Below, in pieces: positions 1 to 9,252 of a stretch of 29,842 nt of DNA (the first letter of the stretch is position 1; every line of letters starts with the position of its first letter). Below the pieces are notes generated by a model. That model had not been told where the DNA came from. It did no database searches and was given only the letters and a program-made list of their open reading frames with translations. The DNA lies in assembly GCA_018524725.1 (NCBI GenBank), contig JAEUWP010000003.1, positions 1-29,842 on the forward strand, in the 5' to 3' direction. This DNA comes from Podaxis mareebaensis (lineage: Eukaryota > Basidiomycota > Agaricomycetes > Agaricales > Agaricaceae). The position numbers were made by a program, and so were the translations under genes.

Positions 1-883
1 ATTCCACTACTCTACAATATATTAATATGGCTTCGCACTGTGGGCCAAGTTGCACTAATTGGCCAGCAAAATAATTCTGAATTTATTGTGCTGAGTAAGG
101 ACCAATAAAGTTACATTGATTTTATTCTCAGGAGTCGGCCTGAATAAAAGCATATAAGATTGGTGGGTCATTTACTAGTGCCTTATTGACCTTATTTAGA
201 TGAATGAGGAAATGATGTTTTTCCTGATGCTGTCAGTACTCTCATGTACACTGCACTTAGTACTAGGCCCAACATTGTGTATGCTGTTCAAGTCCTCTCA
301 CATTTCACCAAAGTGCCTGGAGAGGCCCATTGGGAAGCAGTAAAATGGGTTTTTCAATACCTCAAGGGCACTTGTGACCTATGGCTTACCTATGGAGGCA
401 AAGATGAAAAGCTCAAAGGTTTCACAGATGCAGATGGGAACATGGCTGAAGACCAATGCACCACCTCTGGATACACATTCATGATCAACAGCAGTGCTGT
501 CTCCTGGAGCATGAAGAAACAAGAGCTCGTCACCTTATCCACAACTGAGTCTGAATACATTGGCACAACACATGTGACTAAAGAAGCCTTATGGCTTTGC
601 TCACCCATTTCACAAATTTTTAGGTCACAACTCTCCACCACCACCATATTTTCCAACAACCAATCTGCCATTGCACTCACAAACGACAATCAATTCCATG
701 CACACATGAAACACATTGATATATGATATCATTTCATATGATGGGTCATAGAAGAAGGAAAAATTAGATTGGTTTATTGCCCCACAGGCAACATGGTCAC
801 TGACATTTTTATGAAAGCACTTCCTTCACCCAAGGTGAAGCACTTTGCTCAAAACTTAGGCCTCGTTACGGCTTGAGGGGGAG
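1..883 (+). pseudogene. Copia-type retrotransposon pol remnant (end of RT, RNase H)
   Basis: This is the C-terminal end of a Copia polyprotein, cut off by the left window edge. From about 190 a frame reads through the conserved RT to RNase H linker (DAVSTLMYTALSTRPNIVYA), then an RNase H domain with the motif LSTTESEY near 535-560 and a terminal stretch ending LGLVTA and a stop at about 874. The frame is the same throughout but contains several stops. Upstream of 244 they are TAA and TGA; at 724-726 and about 739-741 two TGA codons fall where related elements have arginine (HIDxRYHFxRWV context). A purine run follows at 875-883, as expected for the polypurine tract next to the 3' LTR. The element is dead. 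It differs from the Copia element at 15441-23419 in sequence and LTR. Confidence 0.88.
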
Positions 884-1142
884 TGTTGGAACACAAGTGC
901 ATACCAAGTCAGGTGCTAGACCAGGAACAAAGTGGCTGATGAGACATTAGGTTATGGACTTAATATGACATAGTAGATAGATGTTTTTTTTCTCCTAGTT
1001 AGCCTCCTATATTGTAGTTTATATATGTACAGTAGAAGTGCATTTGCCTCAGCCCTCATACCGTCAACGAGTGACTGAGGTAAGCCGCCACTTAATATCC
1101 TCAATACTTCTTACTTATCACTCGTAGTCTACATTGTTTACA
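884..1142 (+). repeat. 3' LTR of the left Copia remnant
   Basis: The LTR begins TGTTGGAACAC directly after the polypurine run at 875-883 and ends TTTACA, giving TG...CA termini. A TATA-like stretch lies at about 1009-1026, with transcription plausibly starting shortly after, near 1045. The end could instead be 1200, because the last segment is repeated there (separate entry). The 5' partner LTR lies outside the window, so the boundary cannot be checked by alignment. Confidence 0.7.
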
Positions 1143-1200
1143 GGTATATAATATATAGCCCTCATACCGTCAACGAGCGACTGAGTCTACATTGTTTACA
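1051..1200 (+). repeat. Tandem LTR-end copies, one with and one without a 48-bp GT-AG insert
   Basis: A segment starting AGCCCTCATACCGTCAACGA occurs at 1051-1142 and again at 1157-1200. The second copy equals the first with positions 1080-1127 removed, with one C/T difference. The missing 48 bp begin GTAAGC and end TCGTAG, so they have intron borders and the size of the shortest introns in the neighbouring genes. Fourteen AT-rich bases (1143-1156) separate the copies. An AG dinucleotide at both borders means a simple microhomology deletion cannot be excluded. Confidence 0.8.
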
Positions 1201-1526
1201 TCCTGAATGTTAAGTGATCCTCATTGCTCCATGTGAAGCAAAAGTTTATCACATACCTCATTCCACCAAGGCTCAGCATGCTGTCACACATTCCTTGACA
1301 AGCTGTCTCAGGGAATCCAGTGCTCGCAGTAACACAAAAAACTTACAGTATGACCGCTTTTCAACACGGCCCACTGGGTCAAGCACTCAATGAACCAAAT
1401 ATAGTACTTGCTCATACTGTATACAATAGTCTTTTTCTCCAACAAAATTTGACAAGAGGAAGGAAGGAAAACAAAGCATATACAGCCATATGTAACTCAT
1501 TGCCACGGACTCAGCTCAACGAAATC
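1201..1526. other. Intergenic spacer
   Basis: This spacer lies between the LTR remnant and the 3' end of GVP36. It probably holds the GVP36 3' untranslated region. I see no coding motif, RNA gene or repeat in it. Confidence 0.5.
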
Positions 1527-2739
1527 TCAGTGGTCGCGGGACTTTCTGGGTGAATCATGTATCAAACCATGCAAAGCCAAATGCCCGAGCAACTTACCTG
1601 TATTCGCCCTCGGCAGCGACACTGAGCTCTTCTATTTCACCCTGAACTGCAGACAAGGCTTCGGCGGCAGTAGAGAAGTAGATGAGTTGTGCCTTGGCGA
1701 GCTCGTTCAGGTTCTTGAGCGGTTCGGGCTACACAGCGATGGCACATCAATATGGGGGTTGTCAAGGACGACCGGAGGCTTACATTCTCGAGTACTGTCT
1801 TCATGAGGGTAATGGCGACCTCGGTCTTCTGGACTAAATCATCCTCAGCATTCTCAACTTCGAGACGAGCTTGTTCCTGTCGTGCAGGATTGGCATTTTT
1901 CAAGCTGTCCGCATAGCCACTCACATCAACACCGACTCAATCCAGCGAGGACGAATAGCTACTCACGCTTGTTTGGCAGCATCGAGCTCCAACCTGCTGA
2001 CCTTGACTGCCTGTCTCGCCTTCATCGCAACGGAAATGCTGGTATTCAGCGTCGTCTGCCAGGGATGTAAAAAGTTGTCCTGGATGGCAGCATCCTGATC
2101 CAACCTCGCGTGGGCAATCTTATCCCATCCCTGGGCATACAATCCCAGAGCCTTTCCAAGCTTATCCTGATCTCCAGCAATGGTTGTCGCGATGGCTGCA
2201 TTGGCAGAGGTGGCGGCGCGAGTGAGGGCGTGAGGGAGGGTCTTGTGTTGACTTGGGGGAGGCGCGGCGGGTGCGGACGGGACGGGGAGGTTAGTGTTCT
2301 TGAGATTCTGGGCCGCAAACGAGGTAATATTGTAGCCGATGGAGGATGAGAGTTCTGAGAGCGATTCCTGGATTTGGGTGGGATAGTCATAGGACTCGTG
2401 TTCGTAGACGCGCGTTATCCTGTATATGGATTGTGAAGATGACGAGGACGACAGGCAAAGAGAAGAAACGTACTTGAGCAAAGCAAGATGTGCATTGCGG
2501 AGCGCGTCGACACGAGCCTCGAGGTCTTTGTACTCTGGAGAAACGTGGTTCGTGGGGTGGTTGGAGGTAGGAGGTGGATACTCACCCTGGGGGAGCTCAG
2601 TTATGTCCTCTGGAGCAACTTGGCCAAGGCGTTCCCTGGTGGCTTGTACGCTCGAATTAAAGCCCTTTGTGATCTTTGAGCCGGCCTGAGAAAAGTTGAT
2701 AGAGCTCAAGCTTGACTGAAGTTTGTGCCAGCCTTCCAT
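1527..2739 (-). CDS. GVP36: BAR-domain protein, Gvp36 family
   Basis: This is a membrane-curving BAR protein of the yeast Gvp36 type, a family linked to Golgi and endocytic vesicle traffic. Proposed exons are 2586-2739, 2474-2534, 1967-2419, 1784-1904, 1598-1728 and 1527-1545, giving 312 aa. The start at 2739 (MEGWHKLQSS) matches the short N-terminus of the family better than the in-frame ATG 18 nt upstream. Recognisable blocks are ELPQ followed by EYKDLEARVDALRNAHLALL, then VYEHESYDYPTQIQESL, then long amphipathic, probably coiled-coil helices (residues about 150-300). The last exon adds KSRDH and a stop; without that final intron the protein would stop at 1594-1596. Introns are 51, 54, 62, 55 and 52 bp. 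The first two are multiples of three and lack stops. The gene starts only 120 bp from the end of VAS1 on the same strand. The assignment is firm; the last exon is an inference. Confidence 0.87.
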
Positions 2740-2859
2740 GGTGGGATGAGAGAACAAGTCAACGAGCGATCACGTCCGTTGTTGATCCATGCTGTGCTCC
2801 TTCCGCAGTCATCACTTGTTCACATTACTATCTACTCATTATATCCCTTATAAATTACG

Positions 2860-5800
2860 CTACTTCAGCTTGCTAAACATCTCCCGACTCAGCTCGAGCG
2901 TCGCAATTTCTGCCTCTATCGTCTTGCGCTGAATAATATCAAGATAAACTCCCATCAATCTCAATTCCCACCCTCGCACAACGAGGCAACAACGTACCTT
3001 GTCCTCATTCGCCAATCTCACGTTCTCTGGCACAGTCTCCGCATAATCCGCCTGCGACTCGACCTTGACAATCTTCGCAAGGTTCAGCTTCGCAAGATCT
3101 AGCTTCTTGTCGCACTTGGCAATCTCCACGTCCAAATCCACAAGACCCCTGACGAGTGTATGTACGGTAATAGTGGATGTGACAACACTCGCACCGCATC
3201 CCTCGGGGATCTCGTTTAGTGAACGAACAACCTTGGCGCTTTTGCATCCCTTGATCAGAGCGACAATCGTAGGCAGCTGGGTCTCGAATAAAGCCGCCTC
3301 GATGTCATTTTGCACGTGAATGAAGACTAGACGAAATTTTAGAGACGCTGAAGGCCAAGCAAAGAATCTCCCTCACATTGAATATTACTCTGGAGGTTGT
3401 ACGACGCCGCCAGCGAGCGGCCTGTCCTCAACGTAGAGAATACCAAATCGAACTGCCTTTCAGCCTCCTCAAACACAAAGTCCGCATCCTGCATCGCATG
3501 CCGTCAGCTACGCCTTCGTCATCGAGTATTATAACGGTTACTACGCACCGCGACAGGGAACGACGACAACATGATCGATGGCGTTGGGTCATTGGGCATG
3601 CGGGGGAGACGTTGCCATAGCTCTTCAGTGACAAATGGCATGAATGGATGGAGTAATCGCAGTCCATAATCCAAGCAGGTATACAAAGTTTGTTGAGCAG
3701 ATTTCTTCACTTCGATGGCCGCAGACTCGTCAGTCATAGGTTTCATAGCTTCCTGGAATAAATGCCAGTTGCTCGTTTGCTGGTGTGCAGTTATGGGTTA
3801 TGGACACGCACGATGTAGACATCACATAACTCGTATAACCAGAAGTTGTGCGCAGATGTTGTCGCAGCCATGAAGTTGCGGTCAGTAAGGTGTTGATTAA
3901 TCTCCGTCGCCGCAATATTGAGCTTGTGCAAAACCCACTTCTCAACCAACGACTCTTTACCAGTGGGCTAAAAGTTGACAATGTCAGGCCTTACTACTGA
4001 AAAGTGCACAGCACCCATACCTTGGCGACGGGCTGAGGCACAAACGCCTCATCCAACTTCAACATCGCAAACTTGGTCGCATTGAAAATCTTATTGCAGA
4101 ACTTGCGGTATCCCTCCACCCTCAAGATCTCCAGATTGATATCCCTCCCTCCTCCGGAGTACGCACACAGTGCGAACCTCAGAGCATCCGTACCACACTG
4201 CGGGATCCCCTTTGGGAAATCTTTCTTCTGTCCCTCTTTCGCTTTTGCAATCTCCTTCTCGTCCAAATTGCCCTCGTAGAGTTTCTGGTGAAGGGCCTCA
4301 AGAGGAAGCCCTTGGATGACATCCGTTGGGTCGATGACGTTTCCGAGGGACTTGGACATCTTGCGACCGTGCGCGTCGCGGATCATGGCGTGGCAAAAGA
4401 CTTCTTTGAAGGGCATTTGGCCAGTGAGGTGGATGCCTAGCAGGACCATACGAGCCACCCAGAAGAACAAGATATCCCATCCGGTCTCGAGGATCGATGA
4501 GGGATAGAATGTCTTCAGATCCTCTGTCTGAACGAGGTGTGAGTGAGAGCTCAAGTTCAGGTTTGGAACATCGTACCTGGTCGGGCCAACCCATGATGGA
4601 GAAGGGCCAGAGACCGGAAGAGAACCAGGTATCCAAGACGTCCTCGTCCTGCTCCAGGGTGAAAGGAGCGCCATTGGCAAGAACCTTGGCGCGCTCAGTT
4701 GCCTGTTCAAGAGTCCTTCCCACAACCCAGTTCTTGCCATCATTGATCTAGAGACCGTTGAAAGAACCGATTCAGCCAGATGTCGAAGTTAGTACGCACA
4801 TCCTGTTCCTTTCCCTCAATGCGAACGAAGTATGCAGGGCATCGATGACCCCACCATAACTGACGCGAGATACACCAATCCTGGATACCCTCCAACCAGC
4901 GGTACCACTCATTCTCTGACTGCTTGGGCGTAATCACTAGCTCGCCCGCTTTTGTTCGCTTCAAGGCCACCCCATCAGCGATAAGTCATCAACACACTCA
5001 AGAGGAAACTTACGCGAATAGCCTCTTCGGCCAAAGGCTTGCAGTTGACCCACCATTGCGGCTTGAGCACCGGTTCGATGACATCCCCCGACTTGCTGCA
5101 CAAGGGAATCTGCATTGGGTTATCTTTGGTATCGACGTATAATCCAAGTTCCTTCAAAGCCTTGACAACAGCTACGCGCGCGTGGAAGCGTTTCATGCCC
5201 TACGAAACCAAACTTCAGTATCTGCCAGTATCTTAGTAAAATACTCTACTCACCTTGAACTTTTCTCCCGCATTTGCATTCAGCGTCCCATCATCGTTCA
5301 GGATGTTGATAAACTCCAAATCATGCCTTAGACCAACTTCATAATCGTTCGGATCGTGCGCAGGTGTAATCTTCACTGCACCGGTTCCAAATTCCATATC
5401 CACAATGATTGAATCCGTGATAATAGGCAACTTCCTCTCAGGAATGAACGGGTGTACCGCAAATTTGCCATGAAGGTGTTTATACCTCGGATCGTCAGGG
5501 TGCACAGCGATAGCGGTATCTCCCAGCATGGTTTCCGGACGTGTTGTAGCGATGATAATTTTCTCGTCGGAGCCTTCAATGGGATAAGCGAAGGACGTAA
5601 TTACGCCAAACTCGAATTTTTCTTTGGGATCGTAGCCGGGAACGTTGAGGAGTGTACGACCGTTGAGTTGTTTCTGTTCGACCTCGAGGTTGGAGAGCGT
5701 AGTATTGAGCTTAACACACCAGTTCACAAGACGGTTTGCACGATAGAGGATGCCATCCTCGTGTAGACGGCAGAAAGTTTCGATGACGGCTTTAGAAAGT

Positions 5801-6886
5801 TTCTGGTAAAAGAGTGAGTGGATGGCTACATGCAGAGCGACAAAACGTACGGGGTCCATGGTGAATGAAGCACGGTCCCAGTCGTACGAACCGCCGAGTC
5901 GATACAACTGCTTGGTGATACGATCTTGGTACCTTTTGACGCGTTAAAATAGAAAGAAGGCGAACAATGGAACTACGCACTCATTCTTCCAACTCATAAC
6001 TTGCTCCAAGAACTTTTCACGACCAAGATCGTGTCGTGTTTTCCCCTCAGTCTTGTACAGCCTCTTTTCGACAACACTCTGTGTTGAAATTCCAGCATGG
6101 TCGAAACCAGGAGCGAACAACGTGGTCTTGCCCAACATACGGTTCCTACACCCTCTGGGTTATTTCAGCCCCTTCGAAGGAAACCAGTACGCACCACCGG
6201 ATGAGCGCATCTTGGATGGCGGTCGTCAACGCGTGGCCAATATGCAAGCTGCCAGTGACGTTCGGGGGAGGTGCTGGGATGACGAACAAGCCCGCAGGCT
6301 TAACGACAGGATTCCCGTCTTTGTCCTTGTCAAATTGGGGCTTGAAGAACCCAGACTCGAGCCACCAGTCGTACCAGGCTGCCTCGACAGCAAGAGGATT
6401 GTACCCAGCCGGCATAGGACCAGACACATCTACCCAGACAGTTGAGCACGCGTTCACATAGTCAACGCGGTATGCCACGTACCTTTCTTCTGGCCCTTGG
6501 GGGTGGTATTCACGAATTCCTCTTCCTCGTCCTTTGCCTTGTCCTTCTTCCCGGCGGTAGCGCCATCCTTGGCCTTTGGGGTGGTGGCAACTTTCTTAGC
6601 AGCCTTGGCAGCGAGCTTTGCCTCCTTCTCTAGTCTTTTTGCTTCCTTCTTGGCTATACGATCAAGAGCATCAGAGTCAGATTGGAACAAGAAGCAACCA
6701 GCGCCGAGTACCTGCACTTTTCGAGTTTGGGTTGGGACCATCCGGGTGCTGAGCAGACTGAGGAGGGATTTGTTCCTGTGGTGGTTGTTCTGTGGCCATG
6801 GATCTACGAGGACAGTGCCGGATGTAAAGCGACCAGGGGGGAGGTTTGTAGATAGAAGAAATGAAGCGCAATCGATGCGGCAGCAT
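2860..6886 (-). CDS. VAS1: Valyl-tRNA synthetase, probably cytosolic and mitochondrial
   Basis: This enzyme charges tRNA-Val with valine. The model has 15 exons: 6712-6886, 6483-6653, 6195-6429, 5981-6145, 5851-5932, 5254-5802, 5014-5199, 4800-4958, 4577-4747, 4021-4527, 3812-3967, 3549-3752, 3377-3488, 2998-3326 and 2860-2928. It gives 1089 aa, against about 1100 in yeast Vas1. Class I signatures are HIGH at residues 178-181 (GSLHIGHAL) and KMSKS at 687-691. The editing domain shows [13 protein letters not shown], and [12 protein letters not shown] follows. A tRNA-binding anticodon domain and a C-terminal coiled coil ([23 protein letters not shown]) end the protein. Residues 1-29 are rich in Arg without Asp or Glu, and the second ATG at 6799 starts MATEQPP; alternative starts could therefore make mitochondrial and cytosolic forms, as known for yeast VAS1. 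A Lys/Ala-rich charged segment follows. The acceptor of intron 4959-5013 is the least certain junction. Confidence 0.96.
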
Positions 6887-7027
6887 CTGTACACCCAAAA
6901 AAGTATTTATCAAAAATATAACTTGGCCTCACTTGACTCGACCCAAAAAATAATCTTATCTTATCGCCGCAAGGAAATACCAAATATTAAGTACTCAAAT
7001 TCAGAAATAACATTCTATACGAAATAT

Positions 7028-7744
7028 CTATGCCTTGACCGCTGGTGCAGTTCCCTGCTTTGTCGAAGAGCCAAGCTCCTCCGCCAGAATTTTCTCTCCC
7101 ATTGCCTTAATCTGGTCCGCAGAGGAAGACTCTAGCTCAAGCACAACGTCCTTATACCTTGTCTGCCCAACACCAATTGGCAAATGCTCCCACCGCGTCA
7201 CTTTCATACCCACACCCCCGAGCGCGTGCAACCTCAAATACTTGATCCACCTCTCTACCACCTCCGGATCCGCGTCCCATGCCTTGATAGCGCGCTTGTG
7301 CACTCTCCTCTCAAAGTTCTCCTGCGACTTTTTGTGAGCGAACGGACTGCGAATGACTGTCCATAGTGAGCGTTGTGTTGGAAGGTAGACAACTTTTGAA
7401 GTGGGAATGCCAAGGGCGGATGCGGCGTGTGTCGCAAAGTGGGTAAAGAGGTCGAGGAGGCGGATGTGGTGCGACCGGAAGTGGATGTTAGCAACCGGAA
7501 TGTCGTGGGTGCGTGGGTGGAAGTAGGGCAGCTGAGCCCCTCTGCCGGGAATGACTTGGGCTGCGAGAATCTCTTCCGAGACTGCTTTTGTTTCCGGGGC
7601 AGCCACACCTTGGGTTCTGTTGGACTGGCTAAGGTTTAGGTCACTTTGAAACCTGTCGGGCACATACTGTGGTTTTGTGCTATTGCACCTTGCCCATCTT
7701 CGGGTAGCCGTGAGCGTCCTCGAGGCGAAGGGAAGCCTGAGCAT
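7028..7744 (-). CDS. RSM10: Mitochondrial small-subunit ribosomal protein uS10m
   Basis: This is a component of the mitochondrial 37S ribosomal subunit, belonging to the uS10 family. It is a single uninterrupted frame of 238 aa. I placed the start at 7744 (MLRLPFASRTLTATRRWA) because this gives an Arg-rich, acid-free mitochondrial presequence. The frame continues upstream to ATGs at 7828 and 7831, which would add 28 or 29 residues and bury the presequence. The uS10 core spans about residues 85-205 and includes VANIHFRSHHIRLLDLFTHF, LPTQRSLWTVIRSPFAHKKS, the RVHKRAI basic patch and LGGVGMKVTRWEHLP. A C-terminal tail of about 40 residues is less conserved. It lies on the same strand as VAS1, 141 bp upstream of it, and 109 bp downstream of the SUS1 stop. 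Intronless structure is unusual among these neighbours. Confidence 0.93.
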   Translation of the reverse strand: MLRLPFASRTLTATRRWARCNSTKPQYVPDRFQSDLNLSQSNRTQGVAAPETKAVSEEILAAQVIPGRGAQLPYFHPRTHDIPVANIHFRSHHIRLLDLFTHFATHAASALGIPTSKVVYLPTQRSLWTVIRSPFAHKKSQENFERRVHKRAIKAWDADPEVVERWIKYLRLHALGGVGMKVTRWEHLPIGVGQTRYKDVVLELESSSADQIKAMGEKILAEELGSSTKQGTAPAVKA

Positions 7745-7806
7745 TGGATCGACGGAGGGATGAAATAGAAATTGTTGGCTGAAAAACACAAACGGGTCTG
7801 TCTTCA

Positions 7807-7812
7807 CACGTG
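7807..7812. promoter_or_regulatory. CACGTG palindrome upstream of RSM10
   Basis: A perfect CACGTG (E-box/Cbf1-type core) lies 63 bp upstream of the RSM10 start, between the SUS1 stop and RSM10. A second copy is in the SUS1/MAGO divergent promoter. Basic helix-loop-helix factors bind this core in fungi generally; use here is not shown. Confidence 0.3.
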
Positions 7813-7853
7813 TCCGCGTTTGTGACATCACACACTCGTAAATAAATATTTAT

Positions 7854-8294
7854 CTACTCGAATTTCTTTTCTATATGCCGTTTGATTAATCCAAGAATCT
7901 CCTTCTTGATTGCAACAGGAAGAGACGCTTCAAAGGTATCGTTAGCAGACGATTGTCAAAGACACCAGAAGGACCTGCCTTGAGCATGGGGAGTGACCTG
8001 CGCAAGTAAGGCCTGAAAATCCATGCGCCTGGAACACTCTGTATTACTCTGAGTGAGCACTAATATCCCAAGTCCTGCGATACCCCTTTACCTTTGCTTT
8101 CACTCTTCACCTCGTCTACCCATCCTACTTCGTTCAGCCGCGCGTGCATCACAGCCAGAATCCTGTAAGCCACCAAGATTAGGAACGTCACGAGGAATAC
8201 AATGGTTTGTGCCTTACTGGTCCCACTCGCCGCTCTCAATCAGAGACCGCCGTAGCTGAGCATACAGCGATACCTCTGTCTCCGCTACTGGCAT
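7854..8294 (-). CDS. SUS1: Sus1/ENY2, SAGA deubiquitinase module and TREX-2 subunit
   Basis: Sus1 is a small helical protein shared by the SAGA deubiquitinase module and the TREX-2 mRNA-export complex at nuclear pores. Proposed exons are 8218-8294, 8092-8162, 7979-8038 and 7854-7927, giving 93 aa (yeast Sus1 has 96). Family blocks are LYAQLRRSLIESGEWDQ, then ILAVMHARLNEVGWVDEVK (the ENY2 ECGWKDQLK region), FQALLAQVTPHAQ, and the C-terminal helix KKEILGLIKRHIEKKFE. The first two introns (8163-8217, 8039-8091) are GT-AG. The third (7928-7978, 51 bp) must use GC-AG to keep frame and has a CTAAC branch site. In intron 2 a nearer AG would create an immediate stop, so the farther one is used in the model. 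All ORFs here are short because of the introns, so the gene is easy to miss. It is head to head with MAGO. Confidence 0.9.
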
Positions 8295-8448
8295 TGCCGC
8301 TCTCCCTGGCCAGTCCAAGAGACAACAGCGGATGAGGTTCACAGTCCCATGGCCCGTGCCTAACACATTGCGTCACGTGTTTGCTCATCACATCGAAAAA
8401 CCAGTGGGGCTACGCTCTCTCTTCACTCAACAACCACCGCCGGAAACT
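8295..8448. promoter_or_regulatory. Divergent promoter between SUS1 and MAGO
   Basis: These 154 bp separate the two start codons and must hold both 5' leaders and the shared promoter. A CACGTG palindrome lies at 8374-8379 and a pyrimidine-rich stretch (8411-8440) precedes the MAGO start. No clear TATA box is seen. Confidence 0.6.
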
Positions 8449-9252
8449 ATGTCTTCGAGTGACAACGATCCTTTCTACCTCAGGTGCGCATCAACGCATT
8501 TTCTGCATTATATGCCCTAACCTTTTGGCTGTAGATACTAGTGCGCCCCTCAGTTCTACTTTTTTGGCATTTGGACACTAAACATACCTGGTGCAGCACT
8601 GGCCACTCAGGAAAGCATGGTCACGAATTCCTCGAGTTCGAGTACTCTCATGGGCGTCTTCGATACGCCAACAACTCCAACTACCGCAATGACAGTCTAA
8701 TCCGCAAAGAAAGTAGGCGCCACCCACAATTTCGTTGAGATCATACCTAACCGACTCGACTTCTAGTGTGGATCGGTCCTCTTGTCGTGAAGGAACTGAA
8801 GCGTATCATCGAAGCTAGCGAAATTACCAAGTCCGTGTCACACCCCTAACATCCGCGCAAACGCGACGATTGACACATCTATCACTTTGCAGGGAGGACG
8901 ATACCAACTGGCCAAAGAAGAACATCGTTGGTAAACAGGAGCTCGAAATCCGTATCGGAAACGACCATATTTGCTTTGAAGTACGTGTTCAAATATCTAG
9001 AGCCTTCTTTGTCTAGAACGCTCATCCATCAATCTTTTTACCCCTTTTCAGACCGCCAAGATCGGTTCTTTGGTTGACATTCAGGATAGCGAGGATCCTG
9101 AGGGTCTTCGCGTCTTCTACTACCTTGTTCAGGACCTCAAGGTTTGCATTTTCCCCCCTCGATGGCTTCATTCTTATAACTGTCGATGGCTCTCCTCCCA
9201 GTGCTTGATCTTTTCTCTCATTTCCCTTCATTTCAAGATCAAGCCTATATAA
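8449..9252 (+). CDS. MAGO: Mago nashi, exon junction complex core subunit
   Basis: Mago pairs with Y14/RBM8A in the exon junction complex laid on spliced mRNA, and acts in mRNA export, localisation and nonsense-mediated decay. The proposed exons are 8449-8483, 8535-8540, 8597-8712, 8767-8830, 8893-8980, 9052-9141 and 9202-9252, giving 149 aa, the normal family size. Conserved blocks are [90 protein letters not shown] and the terminal [11 protein letters not shown]. Exon 2 is only six nucleotides; joined to its neighbours it restores the invariant LRYY motif. Introns are 51, 56, 54, 62, 71 and 60 bp. Identity is certain; the microexon is an inference supported by frame and motif. Confidence 0.95.
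8535..8540 (+). other. Six-nucleotide microexon of MAGO
   Basis: ATACTA is bounded by TGTAG upstream and GTGCGC downstream. With AG from exon 1 and C from exon 3 it encodes Arg-Tyr-Tyr in the conserved YLRYY motif. Skipping it keeps the frame but loses both tyrosines. Confidence 0.8.

Noticed and set aside
3005..3247. Cys-rich minus-strand frame resembling a zinc protein
   Set aside because: It is a shifted frame of the VAS1 C-terminal exon, which has strong family motifs in the correct frame.
2860..3315. A separate small coiled-coil protein gene
   Set aside because: The sequence EIPEGCGAS and the helix that follows are the known C-terminus of valyl-tRNA synthetase, and the splice from 3377 keeps frame.
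6036..6461. Long plus-strand frames opposite VAS1 (also 6053-6445 and 6497-7135)
   Set aside because: They are antisense shadows of the HIGH-motif and Lys/Ala-rich exons of VAS1.
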